A DNA stretch of 64,000 nt, from the NCBI RefSeq assembly GCF_002897295.1, contig NZ_BEXF01000009.1:124001-188000 (forward strand), in the 5' to 3' direction. The position numbers were made by a program, and so were the translations under genes. Positions 8,716-17,340 of this stretch are shown here, piece by piece. Source of the DNA: Brevibacillus reuszeri. Lineage in GTDB: Bacteria; Bacillota; Bacilli; Brevibacillales; Brevibacillaceae. The notes under the pieces are model-generated. The model searched no databases and had not been told where the DNA came from. It saw nothing but the letters and a program-made list of their open reading frames with translations. Each line of letters begins with the position of its first letter. Within the stretch, counting starts at the first letter, position 1.

Positions 8716-9807
8716 ATGAATGAGCGCCTAGAAAGACTGTATGCTTATATGGAACAAAGCAGCGTAGATGCTATGCTGATCACTCTACCAAAGCATATTT
8801 ATTACCTGACTGGCTTTCTCAATGAGCCGAACAAGCGGTTTATGGGACTGGTTTTGCCAAAGGGCGAGCAGCCATTTCTAATTGTTCCGTTGCTCGATCT
8901 AGAGAAAGCGCAGTTAGCCTCAAGCGTGACGACTATTTACGCGCATAGCGATTCTTCCGATCCTTATGCGTTGTTAAAAGAGAAGCTGCCCGGCCCGATC
9001 ACAAAGCTCGCCGTAGAGGAGGAGCATTTGCACGTGGCTCGCTACCGCGATGTTATGAAAGCGACTGGCGCTAGCGACTCCGTTGATGCCGGAGAGCCTT
9101 TGCGCGAGATGAGAATGGTGAAAGGCCCGGAAGAAATTGCGATTATGAAAAGGGCAATCAGCCTCATCGAAGAGGTGCTGCAAGCGACTATCCCCTATGT
9201 AAAGCCAGGAATAACGGAAACTGAGATTGTTGCGGAAATGGAATACCAGATGAAAAAGCGTGGCGCCGATGCCCCTGCATTCTCAACAATCGTCTTGTCG
9301 GGAGAAAAAGCGTCCCAGCCTCATGGAGTTCCGGGCAGTCGCAAAATCCAGGAGGGAGAATTGCTCCTGTTTGATACCGGGGTGGTCGTGGATGGATACT
9401 TGTCCGACATTTCACGAACGTTTGGTGTTGGTGAGGTGGATGAAAAGCTGGCCGAAATGTACGAAACAGTCCTGCAAGCGAATATGGCGGCGATTAAAGC
9501 GGTTCGTCCAGGAGTCACCTTTGCCAGTATCGATCAGACGGCCCGTGATATTTTGGCACAAAAAGGATACGGCGAATATTTCCTCAATCGTGTTGGGCAT
9601 GGGCTGGGTCTGGAAATACACGAGTACCCGTCCATTCACGGGAACAACCAGGACTTTGTCAGAGAAGGTATGGTGTTCACGATTGAGCCAGGGATCTATA
9701 TACCACAATTTGCCGGAGTTCGCATCGAGGATAATGTGTGGGTAACGAAGGATGGTGCCGAGGTACTGACGTCCTATCCGAAAGAGCTGAAAATAATCGG
9801 TGTTTAG
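8716..9807 (+). CDS. Xaa-Pro dipeptidase/aminopeptidase P-like peptidase (M24B)
   Basis: 363 residues from ATG 8716, preferred over an upstream ATG at 8671 because AAAGGTG precedes it and family members begin MNERLERL. Creatinase-type N-terminal domain, then pita-bread fold with all five metal ligands visible: the two Asp in FDTGVVVDGYLSDISRTF, His in VGHGLGLEIHEYP, Glu in FTIEPGIYI, and Glu in VRIEDNVWVT. Expected to be a cytoplasmic, Mn/Co-dependent enzyme cleaving Xaa-Pro bonds in imported peptides. Adjacent to the binding protein gene, which fits uptake followed by hydrolysis. Confidence 0.92.
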   Translation: MNERLERLYAYMEQSSVDAMLITLPKHIYYLTGFLNEPNKRFMGLVLPKGEQPFLIVPLLDLEKAQLASSVTTIYAHSDSSDPYALLKEKLPGPITKLAVEEEHLHVARYRDVMKATGASDSVDAGEPLREMRMVKGPEEIAIMKRAISLIEEVLQATIPYVKPGITETEIVAEMEYQMKKRGADAPAFSTIVLSGEKASQPHGVPGSRKIQEGELLLFDTGVVVDGYLSDISRTFGVGEVDEKLAEMYETVLQANMAAIKAVRPGVTFASIDQTARDILAQKGYGEYFLNRVGHGLGLEIHEYPSIHGNNQDFVREGMVFTIEPGIYIPQFAGVRIEDNVWVTKDGAEVLTSYPKELKIIGV

Positions 9808-10236
9808 ATAAAAGCTGCGTCCTTTTTGATATGCACCTCTTAAAGTAGTCATTAGAAAAACCTCTACGGTTTACCGATGACAACGTTAAGGGGTGCATTT
9901 TTTATTGCCAGGAAAAAAGCCAAAATCTTGAGAATAGAAGTCTAAGTAAAGGGATAGAAGAGGAGCCACAAGCACGTTCACTCTTAAAAAACAGTAGCCT
10001 TCGTTCAGATGGTGCTTTCGGAACGAAAATACTATTCAACGTATTGCAAAAAAACATCTGCAGCCAGCGAAAGATATCGTCCCTCGAAGCTAACAGTTAG
10101 AGGTGCAATTTTTTTCCAGCAGAGATCGTATTTGAGAACTGCTAGCTTGGATTTGCAGAAACAGGGGGAAAGGTTTTGGGTTATACTGAAAGAGGCGAAC
10201 ATGTTTTACGATTGCTCACAGAAAGGCAGTGAAAAG
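9808..10236 (+). other. Intergenic region with hairpin and repeated GCACCTCT-type ends
   Basis: No convincing gene. It contains a long-loop hairpin (9832-9897, followed by T-rich DNA), and a second inverted copy of the same motif, AGAGGTGC, near 10099-10106, again followed by a T-run. The inverted GCACCTCT ends could mark a small decayed mobile element. No clear sigma-A promoter was found before the activator gene. Confidence 0.4.
9832..9900 (+). terminator. Possible terminator after the M24 peptidase gene
   Basis: Arms TGCACCTCTTAA (9832-9843) and TTAAGGGGTGCA (9886-9897) pair over 12 bases with one G-U, followed by TTTTTTA. The 42-nt loop is long for an intrinsic terminator. Confidence 0.4.
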
Positions 10237-11604
10237 ATGATAACGAAGTACCTTGAACATTTTTCAAAGTTATACGAACAGCTAGATGGCATGATTATCG
10301 TCAATCGCGATGGGATAATTGAATTTTCAGTTATGTTCAATATAGAAACAAAATACATGGAAAATGAAGGATTTACAGGTAAATACATATTGGACGTTTT
10401 TCCAACGCTAACCGAGAAAACCAGCAGTCATTTTCGCGTGATGAAAGGCCGTAATCCGATTATAAATGAACGACAGCTTTTAACTGATATTACGGGCAAT
10501 ACTTTCGAGTTTTTAAATTCAACGTTTCCTATTGAAATTCATAATGAAATTATTGGTACAATCGAAGGAAGTGTCATCCTGTCTGTAAATGGAGTGCCTA
10601 CGACAAGGACAACGTCAGAATCAAAACTTAAACAATCTGGCAGCAGTTTGTATCGTCTAGATGACATAGTAACTGCAGATCCTGCGATGATGGAAATAAA
10701 GGGGAAAATCAGGAAGATAGCTGTCGAAAACTCTCCTGTCTTGATTTATGGAGAAACAGGGACTGGCAAAGAATTGGTCGCACAAGCCATACATAGCCAT
10801 AGCCTGCGAAGCGAAGGACCGTTTATATCGCAAAATTGCTCGGCTATTCCCAATTCCCTACTTGAAAGCACGCTTTTTGGAACTGTCAAAGGCAGCTTTA
10901 CGGGAGCAGAGAACCGCAAAGGCCTTTTTGAACTAGCTGATAAGGGGACCCTTTTCCTCGATGAAGTAAATTCCATGGATATCTCCATACAAGCCAAAAT
11001 ACTGAAAGCGATTGAAGAAAAGAGGATTAGACGAATTGGCGATGAAAAGGAAAAAGAAATTGATGTGAGGATCATCTCAGCAATGAATGCAAATCCAATT
11101 AAAGCGATTGAGGAGGGAGTTATACGCAAAGACCTTTACTATCGTTTAGGTGTAATACAGATAAACCTGCCGCCACTGCGCGAACGACAAGAGGATATCA
11201 TGCTGCTGACAAGTCTGTTAATACAAAAATACAATCAAAAAATGGGCAAAAGAATTGAGGGAGTCAGTGAAATTGTAAAGAATACATTCAATAATTATGC
11301 CTGGCCTGGAAATGTACGTGAGTTAAAAAATGCATTGGAGCATGCGATGATCGTAACGTCAGGCAATACGATAGCTCTTCATGATATACCTGAACATGTC
11401 CTGTACACGAGTAAGGAAAAGAAGAAGTATTTTACGAAGGATACGCTTGATAACAAATCGCTTCCACAAAAAGTAGAAGAATACGAGAAAGAAATCATCC
11501 TGGAAGCCCTCTCTGCCTCCAAGAATATTACGGAAGCTGCTGGAAAGCTACAGATTACCAGACAATCACTTCAATACAAGATTGATAAATATAGATTGAA
11601 ATAA
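10237..11604 (+). CDS. Sigma-54-dependent transcriptional activator, RocR-like (PAS - AAA+ - Fis HTH), copy 1
   Basis: 455 residues from ATG 10237, chosen by alignment to the paralogue at 28796 (MITKYLEHFSKLYEQLDGMI versus MLTKYLQSISDLYDHIDAML). N-terminal PAS-like sensor (residues 1-130), then the AAA+ domain with Walker A GETGTGKE, the sigma-54 contact loop GSFTGA, Walker B GTLFLDEVNSM and the arginine finger region, and a Fis-type helix-turn-helix at the end (ITEAAGKLQITRQSLQYKID). Organisation and motifs match RocR, the activator of arginine catabolic genes in Bacillus. Its gene ends 14 bases before a conserved dyad and a sigma-54 promoter. It probably drives the MBL/permease unit and sister units. 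Confidence 0.93.
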   Translation: MITKYLEHFSKLYEQLDGMIIVNRDGIIEFSVMFNIETKYMENEGFTGKYILDVFPTLTEKTSSHFRVMKGRNPIINERQLLTDITGNTFEFLNSTFPIEIHNEIIGTIEGSVILSVNGVPTTRTTSESKLKQSGSSLYRLDDIVTADPAMMEIKGKIRKIAVENSPVLIYGETGTGKELVAQAIHSHSLRSEGPFISQNCSAIPNSLLESTLFGTVKGSFTGAENRKGLFELADKGTLFLDEVNSMDISIQAKILKAIEEKRIRRIGDEKEKEIDVRIISAMNANPIKAIEEGVIRKDLYYRLGVIQINLPPLRERQEDIMLLTSLLIQKYNQKMGKRIEGVSEIVKNTFNNYAWPGNVRELKNALEHAMIVTSGNTIALHDIPEHVLYTSKEKKKYFTKDTLDNKSLPQKVEEYEKEIILEALSASKNITEAAGKLQITRQSLQYKIDKYRLK

Positions 11605-11617
11605 GTGGCAGACAGGG

Positions 11618-11652
11618 CAAAAAAACTTGCGTGATTTTCGCAAGTTTTTTTG
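11618..11652. promoter_or_regulatory. Conserved dyad A: putative activator binding site (UAS), also able to act as terminator
   Basis: Perfect 13-bp inverted repeat CAAAAAAACTTGC / GCAAGTTTTTTTG with a 9-nt centre, containing TTGC-N9-GCAA (11627-11643). The centre is about 61 bp upstream of the GG of the sigma-54 promoter at 11694. The same dyad recurs at 14334, 19895 and 30159. As RNA it also forms a hairpin with a T-run. Confidence 0.65.
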
Positions 11653-11693
11653 TTTTTTAGGAAGTTTAAACTTTGCACGTAGGATTTTCTGGT

Positions 11694-11711
11694 TTGGCAT
11701 GGATATTGCTC
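11694..11711 (+). promoter_or_regulatory. Sigma-54 promoter P1 (MBL hydrolase/permease)
   Basis: TTGGCATGGATATTGCTC: GG at 11696 and GC at 11708, exactly 12 bases apart as the -24/-12 consensus requires. It lies about 107 bases upstream of the MBL gene. Confidence 0.8.
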
Positions 11712-11817
11712 TACTCCTTTGTGCGTATCATCGATGTGCATCATGAGAGGAGGATAACTCGATCTTACTGACGGTGATACACGAAAAACATAAAAAGAAA
11801 AGAGAGGTATGTAATCC

Positions 11818-12717
11818 ATGGATAAATTGAAAGATGCTGCTGTCGCTGAAAATTGGGCCTCTGCTCTCCCAAGAAAGAGTTACGAAAAGCTAGAGCGGGT
11901 TGATGAGGGGAATGAATGGTTCGAGATATATAAATTGCCTAAAGATGTTTTTGCTATTTATGAACCTGGCCATTTTCAGGAGGTCATTTCCTTTTTAATC
12001 ATTGGTGAAAAGAAAGCTATTCTCCTCGATACAGGAATGGGCATTGGAAACATACATGAATTGGTCCATTCTTTAACTGACAAGGAGATTGAGGTTGTTA
12101 ACAGTCACTCTCATTTCGACCACATTGGTGAGAATTACAAGTTCCCGAAAATCTCGATCTTTGAAGATGTGAATGCGGTAACCACTCTAGAAAAAGGCTA
12201 CACAGTAGAGGAGCTTAAACCGCATGTAGCGAGCGAGATGTTTGCAAAAACTCCGCCTAAAGACTTTATTGCTGAAACGTATATGATGCCCCCATGCGAA
12301 TTTGAATTGTTACATGAGGGCGATGTATTGGACCTTGGTAATCGAAAACTGAAGGTTATCCATACGCCTGGTCATTCCTCGGACAGCATTATGCTACATG
12401 ACGAAGAAAACAGGATTCTGTTTACAGGAGACACATTTTATCCAGGCTCGCTTTATGCCCACTTTGATGAACCGTTTTACGGGAAGTCTAATTTAAATGT
12501 CTACCTAAATAGCTTCCAAAAAGTCGTAAATGACGTGCTGCCTCATGTTGATTACATCTATTGTTCACATAACGAGCCGGTCAATGAACCAAGGCTAATT
12601 AAGGAAGCGCTGCAAGCGCTGCAAGCCATTCTCGATAACAAGGCTCACTATCAACTGGATGAGAGCGGATTGCGCAAGTATGATTTCGATGGGTTTGCAG
12701 TCATTACGAAGGATTAA
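11818..12717 (+). CDS. Metallo-beta-lactamase-fold hydrolase
   Basis: 299 residues. The zinc site motif NSHSHFDHIG corresponds to HxHxDH, with later ligands in HTPGHSSDS, FTGDTFYPG and YCSHNEPV. Glyoxalase II-like family; the substrate cannot be named. Preceded by AGAGAGG. It is the first gene after sigma-54 promoter P1 and is followed by an amino-acid permease gene 67 bases on, so it is likely part of the RocR-like regulon. A hydrolytic step on an imported amide, lactone or thioester is possible, but this is inference. Confidence 0.85.
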   Translation: MDKLKDAAVAENWASALPRKSYEKLERVDEGNEWFEIYKLPKDVFAIYEPGHFQEVISFLIIGEKKAILLDTGMGIGNIHELVHSLTDKEIEVVNSHSHFDHIGENYKFPKISIFEDVNAVTTLEKGYTVEELKPHVASEMFAKTPPKDFIAETYMMPPCEFELLHEGDVLDLGNRKLKVIHTPGHSSDSIMLHDEENRILFTGDTFYPGSLYAHFDEPFYGKSNLNVYLNSFQKVVNDVLPHVDYIYCSHNEPVNEPRLIKEALQALQAILDNKAHYQLDESGLRKYDFDGFAVITKD

Positions 12718-12784
12718 TAACACCTTTCAACTATTACATCTGAGTGTTGCTACTTACTGGATGCACAAGGCGGGGGGAGAATAC

Positions 12785-14239
12785 ATGGAGACCAAGACGC
12801 AAACTCACTCTGGTGAACTAAAAAAAGAGCTAGATACGCGTCATGTTAACATGATTGCCATCGGGGGAACGATTGGAACTGGCTTGTTTTTGGCTAGTGG
12901 AGGTACTGTTAGTGAAGCTGGACCTGGCGGAGCGTTGCTGACATATGCGGTGCTAGGGATTATGGTGTACTTCCTAATGACAAGCTTGGGAGAAATGGCT
13001 GCTTTTAAATCAGTGTCGGGAGTTTTTGAAGTTTACCCCAGCAAATTTATTGACCCTGCTATGGGGTTTGCAATGGGATGGGTCTATTGGCTTGGATATT
13101 CGGTTACATTAGCAGTTGAGCTATCGGCAAGTGCGATCCTCATGAAATATTGGTTTCCGGATACACCTGGAATCATCTGGAGTGCACTGTTTTTAGCCAT
13201 TATTTTCGGCATAAACATATTATCTACCAGAGCATACGGGGAGTCTGAATACTGGTTTTCGATGATTAAAGTTGCCGTAGTGGTCGTTTTCATCGTAGTG
13301 GGTTTTTTGACGGTTTTTGGACTCATGGGTGGTGAATTTGTTGGGTTTAAAAACTTTACGTATGGCGAGGCACCCTTTGTAAATGGATTGGCAGGGATGA
13401 TAGGGGTATTTTTTATAGCCGGATTTTCATTTATGGGGACAGAATTTATAGCGATTGCGGCAGCTGAGAGCAAAGACCCAGCAAAAAGCATACCTCAAGC
13501 TACACGTAATGTGTTCTGGCGAATTCTTCTGTTTTTTATTGGGGTTATATTTATTATTGGATTGATGATCCCTTATGATGATCCCAACTTATTGCAATCC
13601 GATTTGGAAGCGGTTGCGATGAGTCCATTTACTTTGCTGTTCCAGAATGCAGGGATGACAATAGCAGCAGCGGTAATGAACGCGGTCATCCTGACAGCTA
13701 TTCTTTCTGCTGGGATTTCATCCATGTACGTTTCGTCACGCATGCTGTATTCCTTGGCAAAAAGCGATAAAGCGCCAAAATTTTTAGGCAAAGTAAATTC
13801 CCGAGGGGTACCAACTAATGCACTGGTCGGAACTGCAATCATGGGAGCACTCTGCTTTTTAAGCTCCTTGGTTGGTGATGGTGCAATCTACTATTTGCTA
13901 TTGGATGGAAGCGCACTGCTGGGCTTTATTGCATGGCTGGTTATCGCTGCAAGCCATTATCGGTTTCGTAGAGCTTTCGTCATCCAAGGTCGTAGTTTGA
14001 AAGAGCTGAAGTACCGTGCAAAATGGTTCCCGTTTGGTCCTATATTTGCTTTTACGCTCTGTTCCGTGATTGTACTAGGCTTTAATTATCAAGATTTTGT
14101 AAGCGGTACAATTGATTGGCTTAAATTTTTTGTGACCTATTCAGGAGCATTCGTATTTTTGATTTGTTATTTCGGATATAAATTTGTCAAAAAGACAAAG
14201 ATCATCCCATTAAAAGAGATAGATTTTGATAATTGGTAA
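12785..14239 (+). CDS. Amino acid permease (APC superfamily, LysP/RocE-like)
   Basis: 484 residues from ATG 12785 behind GGCGGGGGG. Opens with the APC signature HVNMIAIGGTIGTGLFLASG, then about 12 membrane segments, including the conserved GEMAAFKSVSGVFEVYPSKF loop and FSFMGTEFIAIAAAESKDP. Members import lysine, arginine, histidine or other cationic and neutral amino acids with protons; RocE-type proteins sit next to RocR-regulated genes. The context next to a RocR-like activator favours a basic amino acid, but the specificity is not readable. Confidence 0.9.
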   Translation: METKTQTHSGELKKELDTRHVNMIAIGGTIGTGLFLASGGTVSEAGPGGALLTYAVLGIMVYFLMTSLGEMAAFKSVSGVFEVYPSKFIDPAMGFAMGWVYWLGYSVTLAVELSASAILMKYWFPDTPGIIWSALFLAIIFGINILSTRAYGESEYWFSMIKVAVVVVFIVVGFLTVFGLMGGEFVGFKNFTYGEAPFVNGLAGMIGVFFIAGFSFMGTEFIAIAAAESKDPAKSIPQATRNVFWRILLFFIGVIFIIGLMIPYDDPNLLQSDLEAVAMSPFTLLFQNAGMTIAAAVMNAVILTAILSAGISSMYVSSRMLYSLAKSDKAPKFLGKVNSRGVPTNALVGTAIMGALCFLSSLVGDGAIYYLLLDGSALLGFIAWLVIAASHYRFRRAFVIQGRSLKELKYRAKWFPFGPIFAFTLCSVIVLGFNYQDFVSGTIDWLKFFVTYSGAFVFLICYFGYKFVKKTKIIPLKEIDFDNW

Positions 14240-14333
14240 GTGAATAAATCGAGATCAGTGACTCTATTTCAATATCACTGGATTGACGGGTTTTTGGAGA
14301 TCGTTACGCTGAACGGACCGATCATTGCCTTGA

Positions 14334-14368
14334 CAAAAAATCTTGCGAAGCTTTTGCAAGATTTTTTG
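14334..14368. promoter_or_regulatory. Conserved dyad B: putative activator binding site (UAS)/terminator
   Basis: Perfect 13-bp inverted repeat CAAAAAATCTTGC / GCAAGATTTTTTG, 9-nt centre; TTGC-N9-GCAA at 14343-14359. Centre about 83 bp upstream of the GG of sigma-54 promoter P2. It may also terminate the permease transcript. Confidence 0.65.
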
Positions 14369-14431
14369 TTTATTTATTGGCTGTCCCCACCAGGATAGCT
14401 TGAAACATGCACCAACATGAATAAGAAATTC

Positions 14432-14449
14432 TTGGCACATGATTTGCTA
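14432..14449 (+). promoter_or_regulatory. Sigma-54 promoter P2 (binding lipoprotein - M29 - M19 - serine hydrolase)
   Basis: TTGGCACATGATTTGCTA: full match to TTGGCAC-N4-TTGCT with GG at 14434 and GC at 14446. A purine-rich GGAGGG site and a short ORF follow. Confidence 0.88.
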
Positions 14450-14476
14450 AATACGAATGTAGCAAAAAAGGAGGGC

Positions 14477-14503
14477 ATGCTTTCAGGTTTAGGACATTCA
14501 TGA
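14477..14503 (+). CDS. Possible 8-residue leader ORF (MLSGLGHS)
   Basis: ATG right behind AAAAAAGGAGGG, stop TGA overlapping an in-frame ATG at 14500 of the lipoprotein frame. The strong ribosome binding site matches those at 20029 and 30293. Either a coupling leader or the relic of a former first gene after the promoter. Confidence 0.3.
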   Translation: MLSGLGHS

Positions 14504-14532
14504 AAACGTTTTCGTACAAAAGGGGGATATTT

Positions 14533-16182
14533 ATGGTCAAAAACAGGAAGAGAAGTAGATTTTTTACCGTTTGTAAGCTGGCGGTGATTGCTATGCTTGT
14601 CGTGAGTGGCTGCAGTGGAGGTACCTCGGATGCAGATATTGGAGTCGCCAAATTTGAACAAGACATTGGACAGCCCCAGAATGGGGGAACAATTACAGTC
14701 GGCTACCCACAAGAACCCGATACGTTTGACGTCCATAAATCGAATGGAGCAAGCGTTACGGACGAAATTGCTGGATTGATGGGCGGGACCCTAGTTTATA
14801 TGGATCCAACCACACATGAAATCAAGCCACATCTTGCAGAGAGCTACACAATCACTCCAGATGGAAAAACATGGACGTTTAAGATACGTTCTGGCATTAC
14901 CTTTCATGATGGCACTCTTTTAACCGCCAAGACATATAAGGAGACGTTTGATCGGATTTTTGATCCGAAAACAAAGGCAACGTCCGTTTTGTCCACGTTA
15001 GGGGCAGTGAAAAGGGTGAAGGCACCGGATGATCAAACTCTTATTTTGGAATTGAAGGAACCATTTGCTCCGTTGCTAATTAACCTATCAATTCCTGGTT
15101 GGTTGCAGCCTTTGTCTATGAAGGCAATCGAGAAATCAGGTACAGATTATGGAAGAAACCCAGTTGGAGTGGGTCCGTGGAAGTTTGAAAGCTGGCAGCC
15201 TGGTCAGACTGTTACCCTTACACGCAATGACCAATATAAGTGGGCAGAGCCATATTATGAGAATAGAGGTCAGGTTCGACCAGATAAGCTCGTGTTTAAA
15301 TTCGTTATTGACAAACAAACCAGGCTAGCTGCTTTGGACAGCGGTTCTATCGATATAGCAATAAACGTACCGGCTAAAGATATCAAAAAATATAGAAGCA
15401 GTGAAGAATTTGAGGTTATAGAAAGAATGAGAAGTGGTATTGGTTTACTTCTGGAGATGAACATGAGGACAGAAGCTTTACAAGATGTAGAGGTGCGCAA
15501 AGCTTTGAACATGGCGATTAATAAAGAAGCCATCATACAAGCAGCACTGCAGGGTGAAGGAGAAATCGCCCACAGCTTTTTGCCTCCTACTTTCTTTGGC
15601 TACGACAAAGCTGTTGAAGAACTGGATTATAAGTACAGTCAAGAGGAGGCGAAAAAGCTCCTGGATGCTGCTGGCTGGAAGATGGGAGCCGACGGAACTA
15701 GAGAAAAGAACGGTAAAAAACTTAGCTTAACCTTGCTTTCCAGTGAAAGCCAGGCCAAAGAAACACAGCTCGTGCAAGCAATGCTTGGGGAAGTAGGGAT
15801 CAAAGTTACCATTAATAATATGGACCCAGCCGCCATGCTGGATGCAGCGAGCAAAGGACAGTTCGATCTCACTGTTATGTCCTATACTGATGTCGATCCA
15901 GATATTTTTTACCTGTTCTTCCACTCTAGCCAAATCGGTGTCTTTAATGATTCGGCAATCAATGACCCCAAACTCGATGAGCTACTAGTAAAAGGTCGCA
16001 CTACCGTTGATCTGGAGGCCAGAAAACAGGTCTACTCAGAGGTACAAAAATATATGATTGAGCAAGCCTATCTCGTTCCGATCTATATCGATAAGCAGTT
16101 TATTGTAGTTAATAGGCGTGTGAAGGGCCTAAAGTTAAGTCCTGATCGTCTACTTTATACAGACACGTGGGTGGCTCAGTAA
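14533..16182 (+). CDS. Peptide ABC transporter substrate-binding lipoprotein, paralogue 1 of the sigma-54 cluster
   Basis: 549 residues from ATG 14533 (AAGGGGG six bases before); ATG 14500 is a possible alternative through coupling. Signal with lipobox VVSGC followed by SGG. SBP_bac_5 fold: GGTITVGYPQEPDTFDVHKS, FHDGTLLTAKTYKETFDRI, and DVEVRKALNMAINKEAIIQA. Clearly paralogous to the protein at 21523 (shared PVGVGPWKFESW and INKEAIIQA blocks). There is no permease beside it; the dppBCDF genes at 24778 probably serve both. First substantial gene of the P2 operon, followed by two peptidases and a serine hydrolase. Confidence 0.92.
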   Translation: MVKNRKRSRFFTVCKLAVIAMLVVSGCSGGTSDADIGVAKFEQDIGQPQNGGTITVGYPQEPDTFDVHKSNGASVTDEIAGLMGGTLVYMDPTTHEIKPHLAESYTITPDGKTWTFKIRSGITFHDGTLLTAKTYKETFDRIFDPKTKATSVLSTLGAVKRVKAPDDQTLILELKEPFAPLLINLSIPGWLQPLSMKAIEKSGTDYGRNPVGVGPWKFESWQPGQTVTLTRNDQYKWAEPYYENRGQVRPDKLVFKFVIDKQTRLAALDSGSIDIAINVPAKDIKKYRSSEEFEVIERMRSGIGLLLEMNMRTEALQDVEVRKALNMAINKEAIIQAALQGEGEIAHSFLPPTFFGYDKAVEELDYKYSQEEAKKLLDAAGWKMGADGTREKNGKKLSLTLLSSESQAKETQLVQAMLGEVGIKVTINNMDPAAMLDAASKGQFDLTVMSYTDVDPDIFYLFFHSSQIGVFNDSAINDPKLDELLVKGRTTVDLEARKQVYSEVQKYMIEQAYLVPIYIDKQFIVVNRRVKGLKLSPDRLLYTDTWVAQ

Positions 16183-16210
16183 CGCAAAAAACGAAAGAGG
16201 TGTAAATAAC

Positions 16211-17320
16211 ATGTTGGACCCACGCCTTACAAAATTAGCTGATGTACTAGTAAACTACTCTACTAATGTGCAAAAGGGCGATAACGTATTAATTGAAGCT
16301 ATTGAAATTGACACTCCTTTGGTTAAAGAACTGATAAAAGAAGTATCTAAAGCAGGAGGGCATCCATTTGTAAATATTAGCGAATCTTCCGTACGACGTC
16401 AGCTTTTGATAGAAGGAACGCAAGAACAATTTAAAACATGGGCTGACCTTGATAAATATCAGATGGAAAAAATGCAAGCGAATATTATTATTGACGGTGG
16501 ATCAAATATTATCGAACTTTCAGATGTCCCAGATGACTGGATGAAGCTGTATGCTTCGTTAAACAAACCCGTTAGAATGGCGCGGCTAAAAACAAAATGG
16601 GTCTATCTCCGTTATCCGAATCCTTCCGTGGCGCAGTTGGCAAATATGAGTACAGAGGCTTTTGAAAACTTCTACTTTGATGTATGCACGATGGACTACG
16701 CTAAGATGGCAAAAGCTATGGAGCCCCTAAAAGAATTAATGGAAAAGACAGATCGAGTGAAGATCATAGGACCAGGTACGGAGCTTACTTTCTCAATCAA
16801 AGATATTCCGGCGAATCCATGCGCAGGCCAATACAATATTCCAGACGGAGAAGTCTATACGGCACCGGTTCGTGATTCTGTGAACGGCGTGATCTCATAT
16901 AACACACCGTCCCCTTACCAAGGCTTCACATTTGAAAACATTCGTTTAGAGTTTAAAGACGGAAAGATTATCCATGCGACAGCGAATGATACGGAGCGAA
17001 TCAACAAAATTTTGGATACGGATGAAGGCGCTCGTTTCGTCGGGGAGTTTGCAATCGGTGTTCATCCTGCCATTCGCAAGCCGATGCTCGATATCTTATT
17101 TGACGAAAAAATCGATGGCAGCTTTCACTTCACACCAGGTCAATGCTACGAAGATGCCTCTAATAACGGGAACGAGTCTGCCATTCACTGGGATATGGTG
17201 ATGATCCAGCGCCCAGAGTATGGCGGCGGAGAGATTTGGTTTGATGATCGATTGATTCGAAAAGATGGGCGCTTTGTCATTCCTGAACTAGAGAATCTGA
17301 ACCCAGAATATCTGAAGTAG
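16211..17320 (+). CDS. Aminopeptidase, family M29 (AmpS/PepS type)
   Basis: 369 residues, typical M29 length. Opening LDPRLTKLADVLVNYSTNVQKGDNVLIEA is the family hallmark. C-terminal metal-site region shows FVGEFAIGVHP, FHFTPGQCYEDA, and SAIHWDMVMIQRP; family ligands are two Glu, His, Tyr, His, Asp. Co/Mg/Zn-dependent cytoplasmic enzymes removing N-terminal residues from peptides, with broad preference and sometimes action on hydrophobic or D-residue peptides. Preceded by GAAAGAGG; co-transcribed behind the binding lipoprotein gene. Confidence 0.9.
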   Translation: MLDPRLTKLADVLVNYSTNVQKGDNVLIEAIEIDTPLVKELIKEVSKAGGHPFVNISESSVRRQLLIEGTQEQFKTWADLDKYQMEKMQANIIIDGGSNIIELSDVPDDWMKLYASLNKPVRMARLKTKWVYLRYPNPSVAQLANMSTEAFENFYFDVCTMDYAKMAKAMEPLKELMEKTDRVKIIGPGTELTFSIKDIPANPCAGQYNIPDGEVYTAPVRDSVNGVISYNTPSPYQGFTFENIRLEFKDGKIIHATANDTERINKILDTDEGARFVGEFAIGVHPAIRKPMLDILFDEKIDGSFHFTPGQCYEDASNNGNESAIHWDMVMIQRPEYGGGEIWFDDRLIRKDGRFVIPELENLNPEYLK

Positions 17321-17340
17321 TTTGAAAAGGAGCGATAAGC

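Noticed and set aside
10009-10236. N-terminal extension of activator copy 1
   Set aside because: The paralogue starts at the equivalent of ATG 10237, the extension has no PAS or other recognisable content, and it spans repeat-like intergenic DNA.
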